Source: CAMLIZ01 sp036231905 (GTDB taxonomy: Bacteria; Pseudomonadota; Gammaproteobacteria; Burkholderiales; Burkholderiaceae_C). Taken from it: a stretch of 64,000 nt of DNA. Below the pieces are notes generated by a model that had not been told where the DNA came from, did no database searches, and saw only the letters and a list, made by a program, of their open reading frames with translations. Where the stretch lies: contig NZ_JAZARE010000010.1 of assembly GCF_036231905.1 (NCBI RefSeq), positions 1 through 64,000 of the forward strand, given 5' to 3'. Of the stretch, positions 34,061-42,697 are shown one piece after another; position 1 is the stretch's first letter, and each line of letters begins with the position of its first letter. The translations under genes and the position numbers were made by a program.

Positions 34061-36931
34061 CTAGAACTTGTAGTTCAAGCCCGCGAGATAGCTCTTGCCG
34101 AACTTCTTGGTTTCGGTGATCTGGCCAGTGGCAGGATCGAACTGGTCGAACTTCTCGTTGGTCAGGTTGCTGCCTTGAAGCAGCAGCGACAAGCCCTTCA
34201 TCGGTCCACTGCTGAACTCGTACGAGACCTGCATGTCCACCGTGGTTTCCGGCCTGATGAACACCAGCTGCGTCTTGTCCTGGTAGTCCGACACGGAGCC
34301 GAGGTACTGCGAGCGCTTGCGCACCGCTGCCGCGATCTGGAAACCGTAGTTCTCGTAGTAGAAGCGCAGGTTGGTCACATCCTTGGACAGGCCGGGCAGC
34401 GGGATCTCGGTGACGCCGATGTTCTGCACGTCCACGCCCGCGGTGGCCAGCTTGATGGAGCTGGTGGTGTGGCTGTGGTTGAGCACGATGCCGAAGCCGT
34501 CCAGGTAGGACGTCATCATGTTCAACGGCAGGTTGATGGCCAGCTCGATGCCCTTGACGTTGCCGCCGGTGCCATTGCGCGGCTGCGTCAGGTCGCCGAC
34601 CGTGCTGCCGCTGGGCGGCAGCGAGGTGGACGGCGTCACGAAGGGCGCCAACTCCACACCGGGGGTGGTGACTCGCAGGATGTAGGTGCTGATCTTCTTG
34701 TAGAAGCCCGCCACGCTCACGTAGCCCTTGCGGCCGAAGTACTTCTCGTAGGAGAGGTCCAGTGCATTGGCCCGGAACGGCTCCAGCTTCGGGTTGCCCC
34801 CGCTGGCCGTCAGACGCACGCCGTTGCCGTCGGTGTTGTTGTTCAGCGTGACATTGATCGAGCCGCGCATGTCTTCCATGTCGGCCCGAGCCAGCACGCG
34901 CCCGGCACCCAGGCGCACGACCTGGTCACCGCCCAGGTCAAAGATCAGGTTCGCACTCGGCAGGAGGTCGGTGTAGTTGTGGCCGGCGCTGTACGGCGTG
35001 TACGGGCAGGTGTGGGTGCCACCGTCGCAACCGCCTGCGACGGAATAACCCGTGGCCGTTTGCTTGGTGTTCTGGACCTGCAGGCCCACATTGCCGCGCA
35101 GGGGCAGGCCAAAGACGTCGCCGTCCAGGCTGCCTTTGACGAAGCCCGTGGTGACCTTCTCTTCGACACCCCAGCTCTTGGCCACGATGTCCGCATCGGA
35201 CCAGGGATTCAGCTGGTACACCGAGCCCAGCGACCCCGCCGGGTTCCAGGTCAGGACAGGAATGCCGGTGGTGCCGCCGACGCCTGCGGAGGCTCCCGGC
35301 ATGTCGGCAGCCGCAAAGCGGTTGATGACATTGCCGTTGGCATCCAGGGCCCCGGGGACGATCAACGCACCTTCGCGCGTGACGCGTTCCTTCTCGCGCT
35401 TGGAGAAGTTGGCGCCGAAATCGAATCCCTTCACCGGCCCGAGATCCATGTCGCGCCCGGCGCCCAGCCGCAGGGCGGTGATCTTGTCGGTGGTGACCGG
35501 GTTGGCGTAGTAGCCATCTTGCACGCCGGTGGCGCCCGCCCAGCCCTGCACGTCCGTCAGCTTGATCAGCGACGGATCGGCGTAGTTGAGGCCGGTGGTG
35601 TAGTGCACCTGATCGAGGTTGCTGCCGTTGAAGCCGCTGAACGTGATGGTGTCGTTCGGGTTGTTCACGTCACCGGGCAGGCCGGCGGTGGTTTCGAAGC
35701 GCGTGGCGTCCTTCTTGACCTTGGAGTACGACAGGTCGGTGTTCAGGCGCCAGTCGCCCACGGTGAGCTTGTTGGCCCAACCCACCGACTCCAGCTTGTC
35801 GGTGTAGTCCTCGTTGTGGTTGCGGATGACACCACGCCAGTTGGTGAAGGTGCCCGACGTCGCGACGTCACCCTCGATGGTGGCGTTGGTCAGCGTTCCG
35901 CCGCTGTCATTGGCGCCCGCGGACAGCCCACCGACCGGGCCTTCAAGGCCGCGCTTGCGGTTGGAGAACTCGCCCTTCGAGTAGAAGACGTCCAGGACCG
36001 ACTCGAAGTTCTTGTTCGGCTTGAACTGCAGCACCGCCATCGCGGCTTCGCGCTTGAAGTTCGTCGACTCCAGGTCGGTGGTGAAGCCACCGGGTGTCTT
36101 GACCTTGATGGGGGCCGTGGTGGCATTGTTGTCGTGGTCGTAATCGACCTCGGGCACCCAGCCACCCCAGGTGCGGAAGAAGGGGCGCGTGCCACCTTCG
36201 GACTTCGACTTCGTCAGCCCGAGCGCCACGCCCAGCGTGCGGTCGGCGAACTGGTCGACGTACGACAGCGAGACACGATCGCCATCGCCTTCGCTGTAGC
36301 CGGGCGCGTTTTCGGCCTTGGTGGTCTTCTCCTTGCGATAGTTGACCGCCACTGCGCGCTTGGCGAAGCTCAGCGGCCGCACCGTCTGCATGTCGATCGT
36401 CGAGGACAGGCCCTGGCCGATGACCGCCGCATCCGGCGTCTTGTAGATCACGATGTTGGCCAGCAGCTCAGCCGGGTACTGGTCGAACTCAACCGCGCGG
36501 CTGGAGCCGGTGGAAGCCTGTTCACGCCCGTTCAACAGGCCGCCATTGAAGTCCGGGCCGAAGCCCCGCACGCTGACGTTCTGGGACCGGCCGGTGACGA
36601 AGCTGCGTTGCGACGTCACGCCTGGCAGGCGGGAGATCGACTCGGCCACGCTCGCATCCGGCAGCTTGCCGATGTCCTCGGCAGAGATCGCCTCGACGAT
36701 GGACTCGGAGTTCTTCTTGACCGAAATCGCGTCCTCAATGCCTTTGCGGATGCCGGTGACCACCACCGTCTGCGCACCCGCTGCCGTATCGGCCTGCGCC
36801 TGCTGCGCCTGGGCCGCCCCAGCGGCCAGCAGCAAGGTCACCGCCCCCGCGGTGGCTGTCAACGCCCACAGGTCCAACGACGAACGCTCTCCAGCCCGCT
36901 GCCCGCGACGCTGGTGCATGGAATTCTTCAT
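34061..36931 (-). CDS. TonB-dependent receptor (maltodextrin-type)
   Basis: A 956-aa outer-membrane receptor. A long signal peptide ends at AAGAAQAQ (about 43); the plug domain begins TVVVTGIRKGIEDAISVK and has the SISRLPGV and NVSVRGFGPDFNG segments; the barrel ends in LAGLNYKF with terminal Phe. This architecture matches MalA-type receptors that take up maltodextrins in Caulobacter and Xanthomonas. The start is supported by GAGGAGAG upstream of the ATG. Its 256-bp upstream region carries two operator-like sites and an inverted repeat. Substrate is inferred from the locus. Confidence 0.9.
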   Translation of the reverse strand: MKNSMHQRRGQRAGERSSLDLWALTATAGAVTLLLAAGAAQAQQAQADTAAGAQTVVVTGIRKGIEDAISVKKNSESIVEAISAEDIGKLPDASVAESISRLPGVTSQRSFVTGRSQNVSVRGFGPDFNGGLLNGREQASTGSSRAVEFDQYPAELLANIVIYKTPDAAVIGQGLSSTIDMQTVRPLSFAKRAVAVNYRKEKTTKAENAPGYSEGDGDRVSLSYVDQFADRTLGVALGLTKSKSEGGTRPFFRTWGGWVPEVDYDHDNNATTAPIKVKTPGGFTTDLESTNFKREAAMAVLQFKPNKNFESVLDVFYSKGEFSNRKRGLEGPVGGLSAGANDSGGTLTNATIEGDVATSGTFTNWRGVIRNHNEDYTDKLESVGWANKLTVGDWRLNTDLSYSKVKKDATRFETTAGLPGDVNNPNDTITFSGFNGSNLDQVHYTTGLNYADPSLIKLTDVQGWAGATGVQDGYYANPVTTDKITALRLGAGRDMDLGPVKGFDFGANFSKREKERVTREGALIVPGALDANGNVINRFAAADMPGASAGVGGTTGIPVLTWNPAGSLGSVYQLNPWSDADIVAKSWGVEEKVTTGFVKGSLDGDVFGLPLRGNVGLQVQNTKQTATGYSVAGGCDGGTHTCPYTPYSAGHNYTDLLPSANLIFDLGGDQVVRLGAGRVLARADMEDMRGSINVTLNNNTDGNGVRLTASGGNPKLEPFRANALDLSYEKYFGRKGYVSVAGFYKKISTYILRVTTPGVELAPFVTPSTSLPPSGSTVGDLTQPRNGTGGNVKGIELAINLPLNMMTSYLDGFGIVLNHSHTTSSIKLATAGVDVQNIGVTEIPLPGLSKDVTNLRFYYENYGFQIAAAVRKRSQYLGSVSDYQDKTQLVFIRPETTVDMQVSYEFSSGPMKGLSLLLQGSNLTNEKFDQFDPATGQITETKKFGKSYLAGLNYKF

Positions 36932-37029
36932 CAGGCTCTCCTCAGCTCTCTTTCAGACCACTCATGTCCCTGTGATACAGGGCCAACCCACTCTTCACCG
37001 CCCGTATTTGTACCAAAACTAGCTACTTT

Positions 37030-37052
37030 GTTAGGTGTGTATTTACCCTAAC
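37030..37052. repeat. Inverted repeat upstream of the TonB receptor gene
   Basis: GTTAGG and CCTAAC form a perfect 6-bp inverted repeat with an 11-bp spacer, overlapping the operator-like site at 37042-37056. It may be a second regulator's site or coincidence. Confidence 0.35.
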
Positions 37053-37056
37053 TACA
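37042..37056 (-). promoter_or_regulatory. Degenerate operator-like site upstream of the TonB receptor gene
   Basis: TTTACC-CTA-ACTACA: the ACTACA arm is intact but the left arm matches TGTAGT at only 3 of 6. It lies about 111-125 bp upstream of the receptor ATG. Confidence 0.35.
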
Positions 37057-37092
37057 TCGTGCGGCAGCAACAGCCATCGAGTTCCACCTATG

Positions 37093-37130
37093 AAAAAAAG
37101 GCGTCACCTCGCTCTCGCGGGGTGGCGCCT
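37093..37130 (-). terminator. Intrinsic terminator after glucokinase
   Basis: On the minus strand AGGCGCCACC pairs with GGTGACGCCT (10 bp, one G-U) around a 12-nt loop and is followed by TTTTTT. It lies about 60 bp after the glk stop and isolates the TonB receptor gene from glk transcription. Confidence 0.88.
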
Positions 37131-37140
37131 CCGGGGCCGA

Positions 37141-37155
37141 AGTAGTCAAACTACC
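37141..37155 (-). promoter_or_regulatory. GTAG-N5-CTAC site between glk and the TonB receptor gene
   Basis: AGTAGT-CAA-ACTACC has a perfect GTAGT/ACTAC core. Oddly it lies between the glk stop codon and the glk terminator, about 210-224 bp upstream of the receptor ATG, so it is unlikely to block initiation directly; a looping or distal role is possible. Confidence 0.55.
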
Positions 37156-37187
37156 GCGTTTTTAGGAAAACCTACAAAAAATGAAGT

Positions 37188-38207
37188 TCACCTTCCATGC
37201 TGCTCGATGGCGAGCGTGGCTCCGGTGAGCGCGGCCAGGGTGTCGATGATGACGAGCGTCGGGATTTGCGCCAGGTAAGGCCGGAACCGGCCCTTCGCCT
37301 CGAAGCGCTCCCGGAAACCAGACTCGAAGAACCGATCGCCCAGGCGGGGCACGATCCCGCCGCCGATGTACACCCCGCCGCGGGCGCCCAAGGTGAGCGC
37401 CACATTGCCGGCAAAGCCGCCCAGCAACGCACAGAACACGTCCAGCGTGCGGCCGCAGACGCTGGCGCGGTCCGCCAGGCCACGCTCCACCACGGCTTCG
37501 GCCGGCAAGGGATCGGCCGCCACGTCGAGCACACCGGCCACGGCCCGGTGCAGCACCGGCAGGCCAATGCCCGACAGCAGGCGCTCGGCCGACACGTGGG
37601 GGAACTCCTGGCGCACCCAGCGCAGCAGCTGGCTTTCGAAATCGTCGGCAGCCGCCAGCGTCGCGTGGCCACCCTCCCCCGACACGGCCACCCAGCCGTG
37701 CGGCGTCTGCACCACGCCACCAACCCCCAGGCCTGTGCCCGGGCCGATGACCGCCAAGGTGCCACGCGGTTGGGGCAACTCACCCTGGATGCGCAGTTGA
37801 GAGGCGTCCAGCTTCGGCAAGGACAAGGCTAGTGCCTCGAAGTCATTCAGCACCAACAGCGTCTGCAAGCCCAGGTCGGCCTGCAAGGCACGGCGGGAAA
37901 AGCGCCAATGGCTGTTGGTGAAGCGCACCAGGTCATCCGCCACCGCAGTGGCCACCGCGATGGCCGCCATGCGGGGCGGCTGAACCGGCCCGCCCAGCAG
38001 CGGCGCCAGTTGCGTGAGGTAGGCCCGCGCGGCTTCAGCGGGGCCGGCGTACTGCGCCACCGGCAAGGTGACCACATGCCGCACCTTCAGGTCCGGGCCG
38101 TCGACCCAGCCAAAGCGGGCGTTGGTGCCGCCCACATCCGCTACCAGCCATGGCAACGACAGTTCTGCTGCCGGCGGACGGATGTCTCCCTCGTTGATCT
38201 TGACCAC
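37188..38207 (-). CDS. glk: Glucokinase
   Basis: A 339-aa ROK-independent (E. coli Glk-type) glucokinase converting glucose to glucose 6-phosphate. The N-terminal phosphate loop is LVADVGGTNARFGW (21-34), the catalytic Asp lies in LLVLNDFEALA, and the GARGGVYIGGGIVPRLGD block is family-specific. It starts at GTG 38207 with AAGG nearby. It stands divergent to a second glucokinase fused to a regulator, with two operator-like palindromes between. It probably phosphorylates glucose released by MalQ and MalZ. Confidence 0.93.
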   Translation of the reverse strand: MVKINEGDIRPPAAELSLPWLVADVGGTNARFGWVDGPDLKVRHVVTLPVAQYAGPAEAARAYLTQLAPLLGGPVQPPRMAAIAVATAVADDLVRFTNSHWRFSRRALQADLGLQTLLVLNDFEALALSLPKLDASQLRIQGELPQPRGTLAVIGPGTGLGVGGVVQTPHGWVAVSGEGGHATLAAADDFESQLLRWVRQEFPHVSAERLLSGIGLPVLHRAVAGVLDVAADPLPAEAVVERGLADRASVCGRTLDVFCALLGGFAGNVALTLGARGGVYIGGGIVPRLGDRFFESGFRERFEAKGRFRPYLAQIPTLVIIDTLAALTGATLAIEQHGR

Positions 38208-38242
38208 ACTGACCTTGTTTGTTGAATGCCCAAAAAGGCGAA

Positions 38243-38257
38243 GGTAGCAAAACTACA
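38243..38257 (-). promoter_or_regulatory. GTAG-N5-CTAC site in the glk promoter
   Basis: GGTAGC-AAA-ACTACA has an intact GTAG/CTAC core. A possible glk promoter (minus strand TTGCGT, 17 bp, TACCTT) is overlapped by it, consistent with repression. Confidence 0.6.
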
Positions 38258-38321
38258 TTGCCGACGCAAGACACCGGTGCCACGCTGCCGACCAGGGCGA
38301 ACGCCGAAGCGGTATCGGCGA

Positions 38322-38336
38322 AGTAGCCGAACTACC
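38322..38336 (+). promoter_or_regulatory. GTAG-N5-CTAC site upstream of the Glk-HexR gene
   Basis: AGTAGC-CGA-ACTACC has an intact GTAG/CTAC core and lies 74-88 bp upstream of the fused regulator's ATG, as expected for an autoregulatory site. Confidence 0.6.
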
Positions 38337-38409
38337 GTACCAGCTGGCAAAGGGGGAGAAAGGGGCAAACCATTGGACAATACCGCACCCTCGAACCCAC
38401 GCACCGTCA

Positions 38410-40293
38410 ATGAGCCCTTTCGACAGCCCGCGTCTGATCGCCGACATCGGCGGCACCTATGCGCGGTTCGCGCTGGAAACAGCACCTGGGCGGTTCGAAC
38501 AGACGGCATCGCTGCGCAGCGCGGACCATGCCGACTTCCATGCGGCCGTGAGCGCCTACCTGGCCACCGTGCCCTCCGCAGGCATTGAGCATGCCGCGGT
38601 GGCCATCGCCAACCCGGTGGAAGGTGACGAAGTGCGCATGGTCAACTACCACTGGCACTTCTCGATCGAGCAGATGCGGGAGCGGCTGGGCCTCGAAACG
38701 CTGGTGGTGGTGAACGACTTTACTGCCCTGGCCATGGCCGTGCCCCGGCTGGCGTCGCACGAAAGGCGCCAGGTGGGCGGAGGCACCGCGCGCGAGCCCA
38801 GCGTGGTGGGCGTCATCGGCGCCGGCACCGGGCTCGGCGTGTCGGGCCTGATCCCGTCCAACGATGGCGGCTGGGTGGCGCTGGGCGCCGAGGGCGGCCA
38901 TGCCAGCGTGGCGCCGCGCGACGAGCGCGAGCTGATGATCCTGCGCTTCGCCTGGCGCGAGATGCAGCACGGCCACGTGTCCTTCGAGCGGCTGCTGTCA
39001 GGGCCGGGGTTGGAGCTGATCTACCGCGCGCTGGTGGACCATGCCGGCCGCAAGGCGGAGCCGCTGCGCGCACCGGAAATCACCCGCCGCTGCCTGGACG
39101 GCAGCGACCCGCTGTGCACCGAAGCGATCGATGTGTTCTGTGGCGTGCTGGGCACCGCGGCCGGTGACCTGGCCATGACGCTGGGTGCGCGCGGCGGCGT
39201 GTACATCGGCGGCGGCATCGTGCCGCGCCTGGGCGCCTACTTCGAGCGTTCGTCCTTCCGCGGCCGCTTCGAGGACAAGGGCCGGCTGTCGCACTACGTG
39301 AGCGCCATCCCCACCTACGTGATCACCGCCGAGGACGCCACCTTCATCGGCGCGTCGGCCATCCTGGAAGCGCAGCTGCGCCGGCTGGAAACCCACGCCG
39401 GCTCACCCATCCTCGGGCAGATCCGGCGCGGCCTGGACCGGCTGTCGCCGGCGGAGAAGCGGGTGGCCGAGCATGTGCTGGCGCAGCCGCGCACGGCACT
39501 GAACGAGCCGATTGCCGAGATCGCCAAGGCAGCGCAGGTGAGCCAGCCCACCGTGATCCGCTTCTGCCGCTCGCTGGGCTGCGAAGGCCTGTCGGACTTC
39601 AAGCTGCGGCTGGCCTCCGGCCTCACCGGCACCATGCCGGTCACGCATGCGCAGGTGACGGGGGAGGATTCCATCGCCGAGCTGGGATCCAAGGTGCTGG
39701 GCAATACGGCGTCGGCCATCCTGCAGGTGCGCGACCAGCTCAACCGCGAAACCATCGCGCAGGCGATCGAGCTGCTCAACGAGGCCGACCGCATCGAGTT
39801 CCATGCGGTGGGCCAGTACGGCGTGGTGGCGCAGGACGCGCAGTTCAAGTTCCTGCGCTTCGGCATCGCCAGCGGCGCCTACAGCGAGCCGCGCTTGCAA
39901 GCGCTGGCCGCCAGCACGCTGAAGGCGCGCGATGTGGTGGTGATCATCAGCAGCAGCGGCCGCATCGCCGAGCTGCTGGAGGTGGCGGACATGGCCCGCT
40001 CGCGCGGCGCGAAGGTGATCGCCATCACGGCCAGCCAGTCACCGCTGGTGCGCAAGGCGGACATCGCGCTCATCGTCGACCATGAGGAGGACGTGGACAC
40101 GCAGCTGCCGATGGTGAGCCGCATCCTGCACCTGCTGGTGATCGACATCCTGGCCGTGGGCCTGGCGCAAAGGCGCAGCAAGGGGCCCGCGGCCGTGGCG
40201 GACGGTGAACGGGCCGGCAAGCGCGCCGGCCGCGCAACGCCGGGCGTGAGCGCGTCGCTGCCCCTGGCACGCCTCACTTCACACAGCCGCTAG
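38410..40293 (+). CDS. glk: Bifunctional glucokinase / RpiR(HexR)-family transcriptional regulator
   Basis: A 627-aa fusion. Residues 1-325 are a complete glucokinase (IADIGGTYARF phosphate loop at 10, catalytic Asp103 in VVVNDFTALA, EGGH at 161, GARGGVYIGGGI at 259). Residues about 335-410 are the RpiR helix-turn-helix (LSPAEKRVAEHVL, then VSQPTVIRFCRSLGCEGLSDFK) and about 455-590 a SIS sugar-phosphate-binding domain (VIISSSGRI). The fusion is known in Burkholderiales. HexR proteins respond to the Entner-Doudoroff intermediate KDPG. Since the locus has no LacI-type regulator, this protein is the best candidate reader of the GTAG/CTAC palindromes; that is inference. Confidence 0.94.
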   Translation: MSPFDSPRLIADIGGTYARFALETAPGRFEQTASLRSADHADFHAAVSAYLATVPSAGIEHAAVAIANPVEGDEVRMVNYHWHFSIEQMRERLGLETLVVVNDFTALAMAVPRLASHERRQVGGGTAREPSVVGVIGAGTGLGVSGLIPSNDGGWVALGAEGGHASVAPRDERELMILRFAWREMQHGHVSFERLLSGPGLELIYRALVDHAGRKAEPLRAPEITRRCLDGSDPLCTEAIDVFCGVLGTAAGDLAMTLGARGGVYIGGGIVPRLGAYFERSSFRGRFEDKGRLSHYVSAIPTYVITAEDATFIGASAILEAQLRRLETHAGSPILGQIRRGLDRLSPAEKRVAEHVLAQPRTALNEPIAEIAKAAQVSQPTVIRFCRSLGCEGLSDFKLRLASGLTGTMPVTHAQVTGEDSIAELGSKVLGNTASAILQVRDQLNRETIAQAIELLNEADRIEFHAVGQYGVVAQDAQFKFLRFGIASGAYSEPRLQALAASTLKARDVVVIISSSGRIAELLEVADMARSRGAKVIAITASQSPLVRKADIALIVDHEEDVDTQLPMVSRILHLLVIDILAVGLAQRRSKGPAAVADGERAGKRAGRATPGVSASLPLARLTSHSR

Positions 40294-40311
40294 CCAGCAG
40301 CGCGTGAAGGC

Positions 40312-42573
40312 TTATGCCTTCACACAGTCCACGTAGTAGGTGCGCTCACCGGGTGCGACGTCGTCTTCTTCCACCAGGCCGTGCACATCCGTGTCGAAGC
40401 CGGGGAACTGGTGGTTGAAGCTGCGTGCGAACTTCAGGTAGTCCACGATCTTCTTGTTGAAGCGCTCGCCCGGGATCAGCAGCGGAATGCCCGGCGGGTA
40501 AGGCGTGACCAGCGAGGTGGCGATACGGCCTTCGAGCTCGTCGATGCCCACGCGCTCGGTCTTGCGGTGCGCGATGTGCGAGAACGCTTCCGTCGGGTTC
40601 ATCGCCGGCTGCAGGTCCGACAGGTACATCTCGGTGGTGAGCCGCGCGATGTCGAACTTGGCGTACGCCTCGTGGATGGACTGCGACAGGTCGCGCAGGC
40701 CCATGCGCTCGTACTTGGGGAACAGCGCGCAGAACTCCGGCAGGATCTTCCACATCGGCTGGTTGCGGTCGTAGTCGTCCTTGAACTGCTGCAGCGCGGT
40801 GAGCAGCGTGTTCCAGCGGCCCTTGGTGATGCCGATGGTGAACATGATGAAGAACGAGTACAGGCCGGTCTTCTCCACCACCACGCCGTGTTCGGCCAGG
40901 AACTTGGTGACGATGCTCGCCGGGATGCCGGTCTTGGCAAACTTGCCGCTCATGTCCATGCCCGGCGTGATGATCGTGGACTTGATCGGGTCCAGCATGT
41001 TGAAGCCCGCGGCCAGGTTGCCGAAGCCATGCCACTTGTCGTTGGCCTTGAGGATCCAGTCCTCCGGCTTGCCGATGTCGGCCGGCGCCAGGCGGTCGGG
41101 GCCCCACACCTTGAACCACCAGTCCTTGCCGTAGTCCTTGGCCACCTTGCGCATCGCGCGCCGGAAGTCCAGTGCCTCGCGGATGCTCTCTTCCACCAGC
41201 GCGGTGCCACCGGGCGGCTCCATCATGGCGGCGGCCACGTCGCAGCTGGCGATGATGCTGTACTGCGGGCTGGTGGACGTGTGCATCAGGTACGCCTCGT
41301 TGAACAAGTGGCGGTCCAGCTTGTTCTTCTGCGAATCCTGCACCAGCACCTGCGAGGCCTGGCTCAGGCCGGCCAGCGACTTGTGGGTGGACTGGGTGGC
41401 GTACACCATCGCTTCCTTCGGGCGCGGGCGGTGCTTGCCCATCGAGTGGTAGCCGGCGTAGAAGGGATGGAAGGCCGCGTGCGGCAGCCAGGCTTCGTCA
41501 AAATGCAAGGTGCCCACGTAGCCGTCGAGCATGCCCTTGATCGTCTCGGTGTTGTAGAGCACGCCGTCGTAGGTGCTCTGCGTGAGCGTCAGGATGCGCG
41601 GCTTCACCTTCTTGGGGTCCACGCCGGCCAGCAGCGGGTTGGCCGCGATCTTCTTCTGGATCGATTCCTTGCTGAACTCGCTCTGCGGGATGGGGCCGAT
41701 GATGCCGTGGTTGTTGCGCGTGGGCGTGAGGAACACGGGGATCGCACCCGTCATGATGATCGAGTGCAGGATGGACTTGTGGCAGTTGCGGTCCACCACC
41801 ACCACGTCGCCGGGCGCCACGTTGTGGTGCCACACCATCTTGTTGCTGGTGCTGGTGCCGTTGGTCACGAAGTAGCAGTGGTCAGCGTTGAAGATGCGCG
41901 CCGCATTGCGCTCGCTGGCCGCCACCGGGCCGGTGTGGTCCAGCAGCTGGCCCAGTTCTTCCACCGCGTTGCACACGTCGGCGCGCAGCATGTTCTCGCC
42001 GAAGAACTGGTGGAACATCTGGCCGATCGGGCTCTTGAGGAACGCCACGCCGCCGGAATGGCCCGGGCAGTGCCATGAGTACGAGCCGTCCTCGGCGTAT
42101 TCCATCAGCGCCTTGAAGAACGGCGGCGCCAGCGAATCAAGGTAGCTCTTGGCCTCGCGGATGATGTGGCGCGCCACGAACTCCGGCGTGTCCTCGAACA
42201 TGTGGATGAAGCCGTGCAACTCGCGCAGGATGTCGTTCGGAATGTGCTCCGAGGTGCGCGTCTCGCCGTACAGGTAGATCGGAATCTCCGCGTTGCGGAA
42301 GCGGATCTCCTCGATGAACTTGCGCAGGTTCAGCACCGCCGGGTCCAGCTCGGGGCCGGGGGTGAACTCCTCGTCGTCGATCGACAGGATGAAGGCACTG
42401 GCGCGGCTTTGCTGCTGCGCGAAGGACGACAGGTCGCCGTAGCTGGTGACACCCAGCACCTCCCGGCCCTCCTTCTGTATGGCGTCGGCGAGCGCGCGGA
42501 TGCCAAGGCCCGAGGTGTTCTCGGAGCGGAAGTCCTCGTCGATGATGACGATCGGAAAGTGAAAACGGAGCAT
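40312..42573 (-). CDS. Arginine/lysine/ornithine decarboxylase (fold type I, AdiA-like)
   Basis: A 753-aa PLP enzyme close in length to inducible arginine decarboxylase. The N-terminal wing domain (IVIIDEDFRSENTSGLGI) is followed by the aminotransferase-like core with HFDEAW and the PLP lysine in STHKSLAGLSQ (Lys398), and the protein ends YYVDCVKA like AdiA. It removes CO2 from a basic amino acid, for polyamine synthesis or acid resistance; arginine is the best guess. No cognate antiporter gene is adjacent. It converges on the glucokinase-regulator gene. Confidence 0.88.
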   Translation of the reverse strand: MLRFHFPIVIIDEDFRSENTSGLGIRALADAIQKEGREVLGVTSYGDLSSFAQQQSRASAFILSIDDEEFTPGPELDPAVLNLRKFIEEIRFRNAEIPIYLYGETRTSEHIPNDILRELHGFIHMFEDTPEFVARHIIREAKSYLDSLAPPFFKALMEYAEDGSYSWHCPGHSGGVAFLKSPIGQMFHQFFGENMLRADVCNAVEELGQLLDHTGPVAASERNAARIFNADHCYFVTNGTSTSNKMVWHHNVAPGDVVVVDRNCHKSILHSIIMTGAIPVFLTPTRNNHGIIGPIPQSEFSKESIQKKIAANPLLAGVDPKKVKPRILTLTQSTYDGVLYNTETIKGMLDGYVGTLHFDEAWLPHAAFHPFYAGYHSMGKHRPRPKEAMVYATQSTHKSLAGLSQASQVLVQDSQKNKLDRHLFNEAYLMHTSTSPQYSIIASCDVAAAMMEPPGGTALVEESIREALDFRRAMRKVAKDYGKDWWFKVWGPDRLAPADIGKPEDWILKANDKWHGFGNLAAGFNMLDPIKSTIITPGMDMSGKFAKTGIPASIVTKFLAEHGVVVEKTGLYSFFIMFTIGITKGRWNTLLTALQQFKDDYDRNQPMWKILPEFCALFPKYERMGLRDLSQSIHEAYAKFDIARLTTEMYLSDLQPAMNPTEAFSHIAHRKTERVGIDELEGRIATSLVTPYPPGIPLLIPGERFNKKIVDYLKFARSFNHQFPGFDTDVHGLVEEDDVAPGERTYYVDCVKA

Positions 42574-42697
42574 CGCGGCGGTCCTGGTGGAGGCGGCTGG
42601 GGGGAGGCGGAAAAGCGCGAAGTGTAGGGCCTGCGAAAGTCAGGCGCCGCACTGGGAAACTGTGGCACGCTGCAAGCCTGCAACAGGAGGAACGCCG

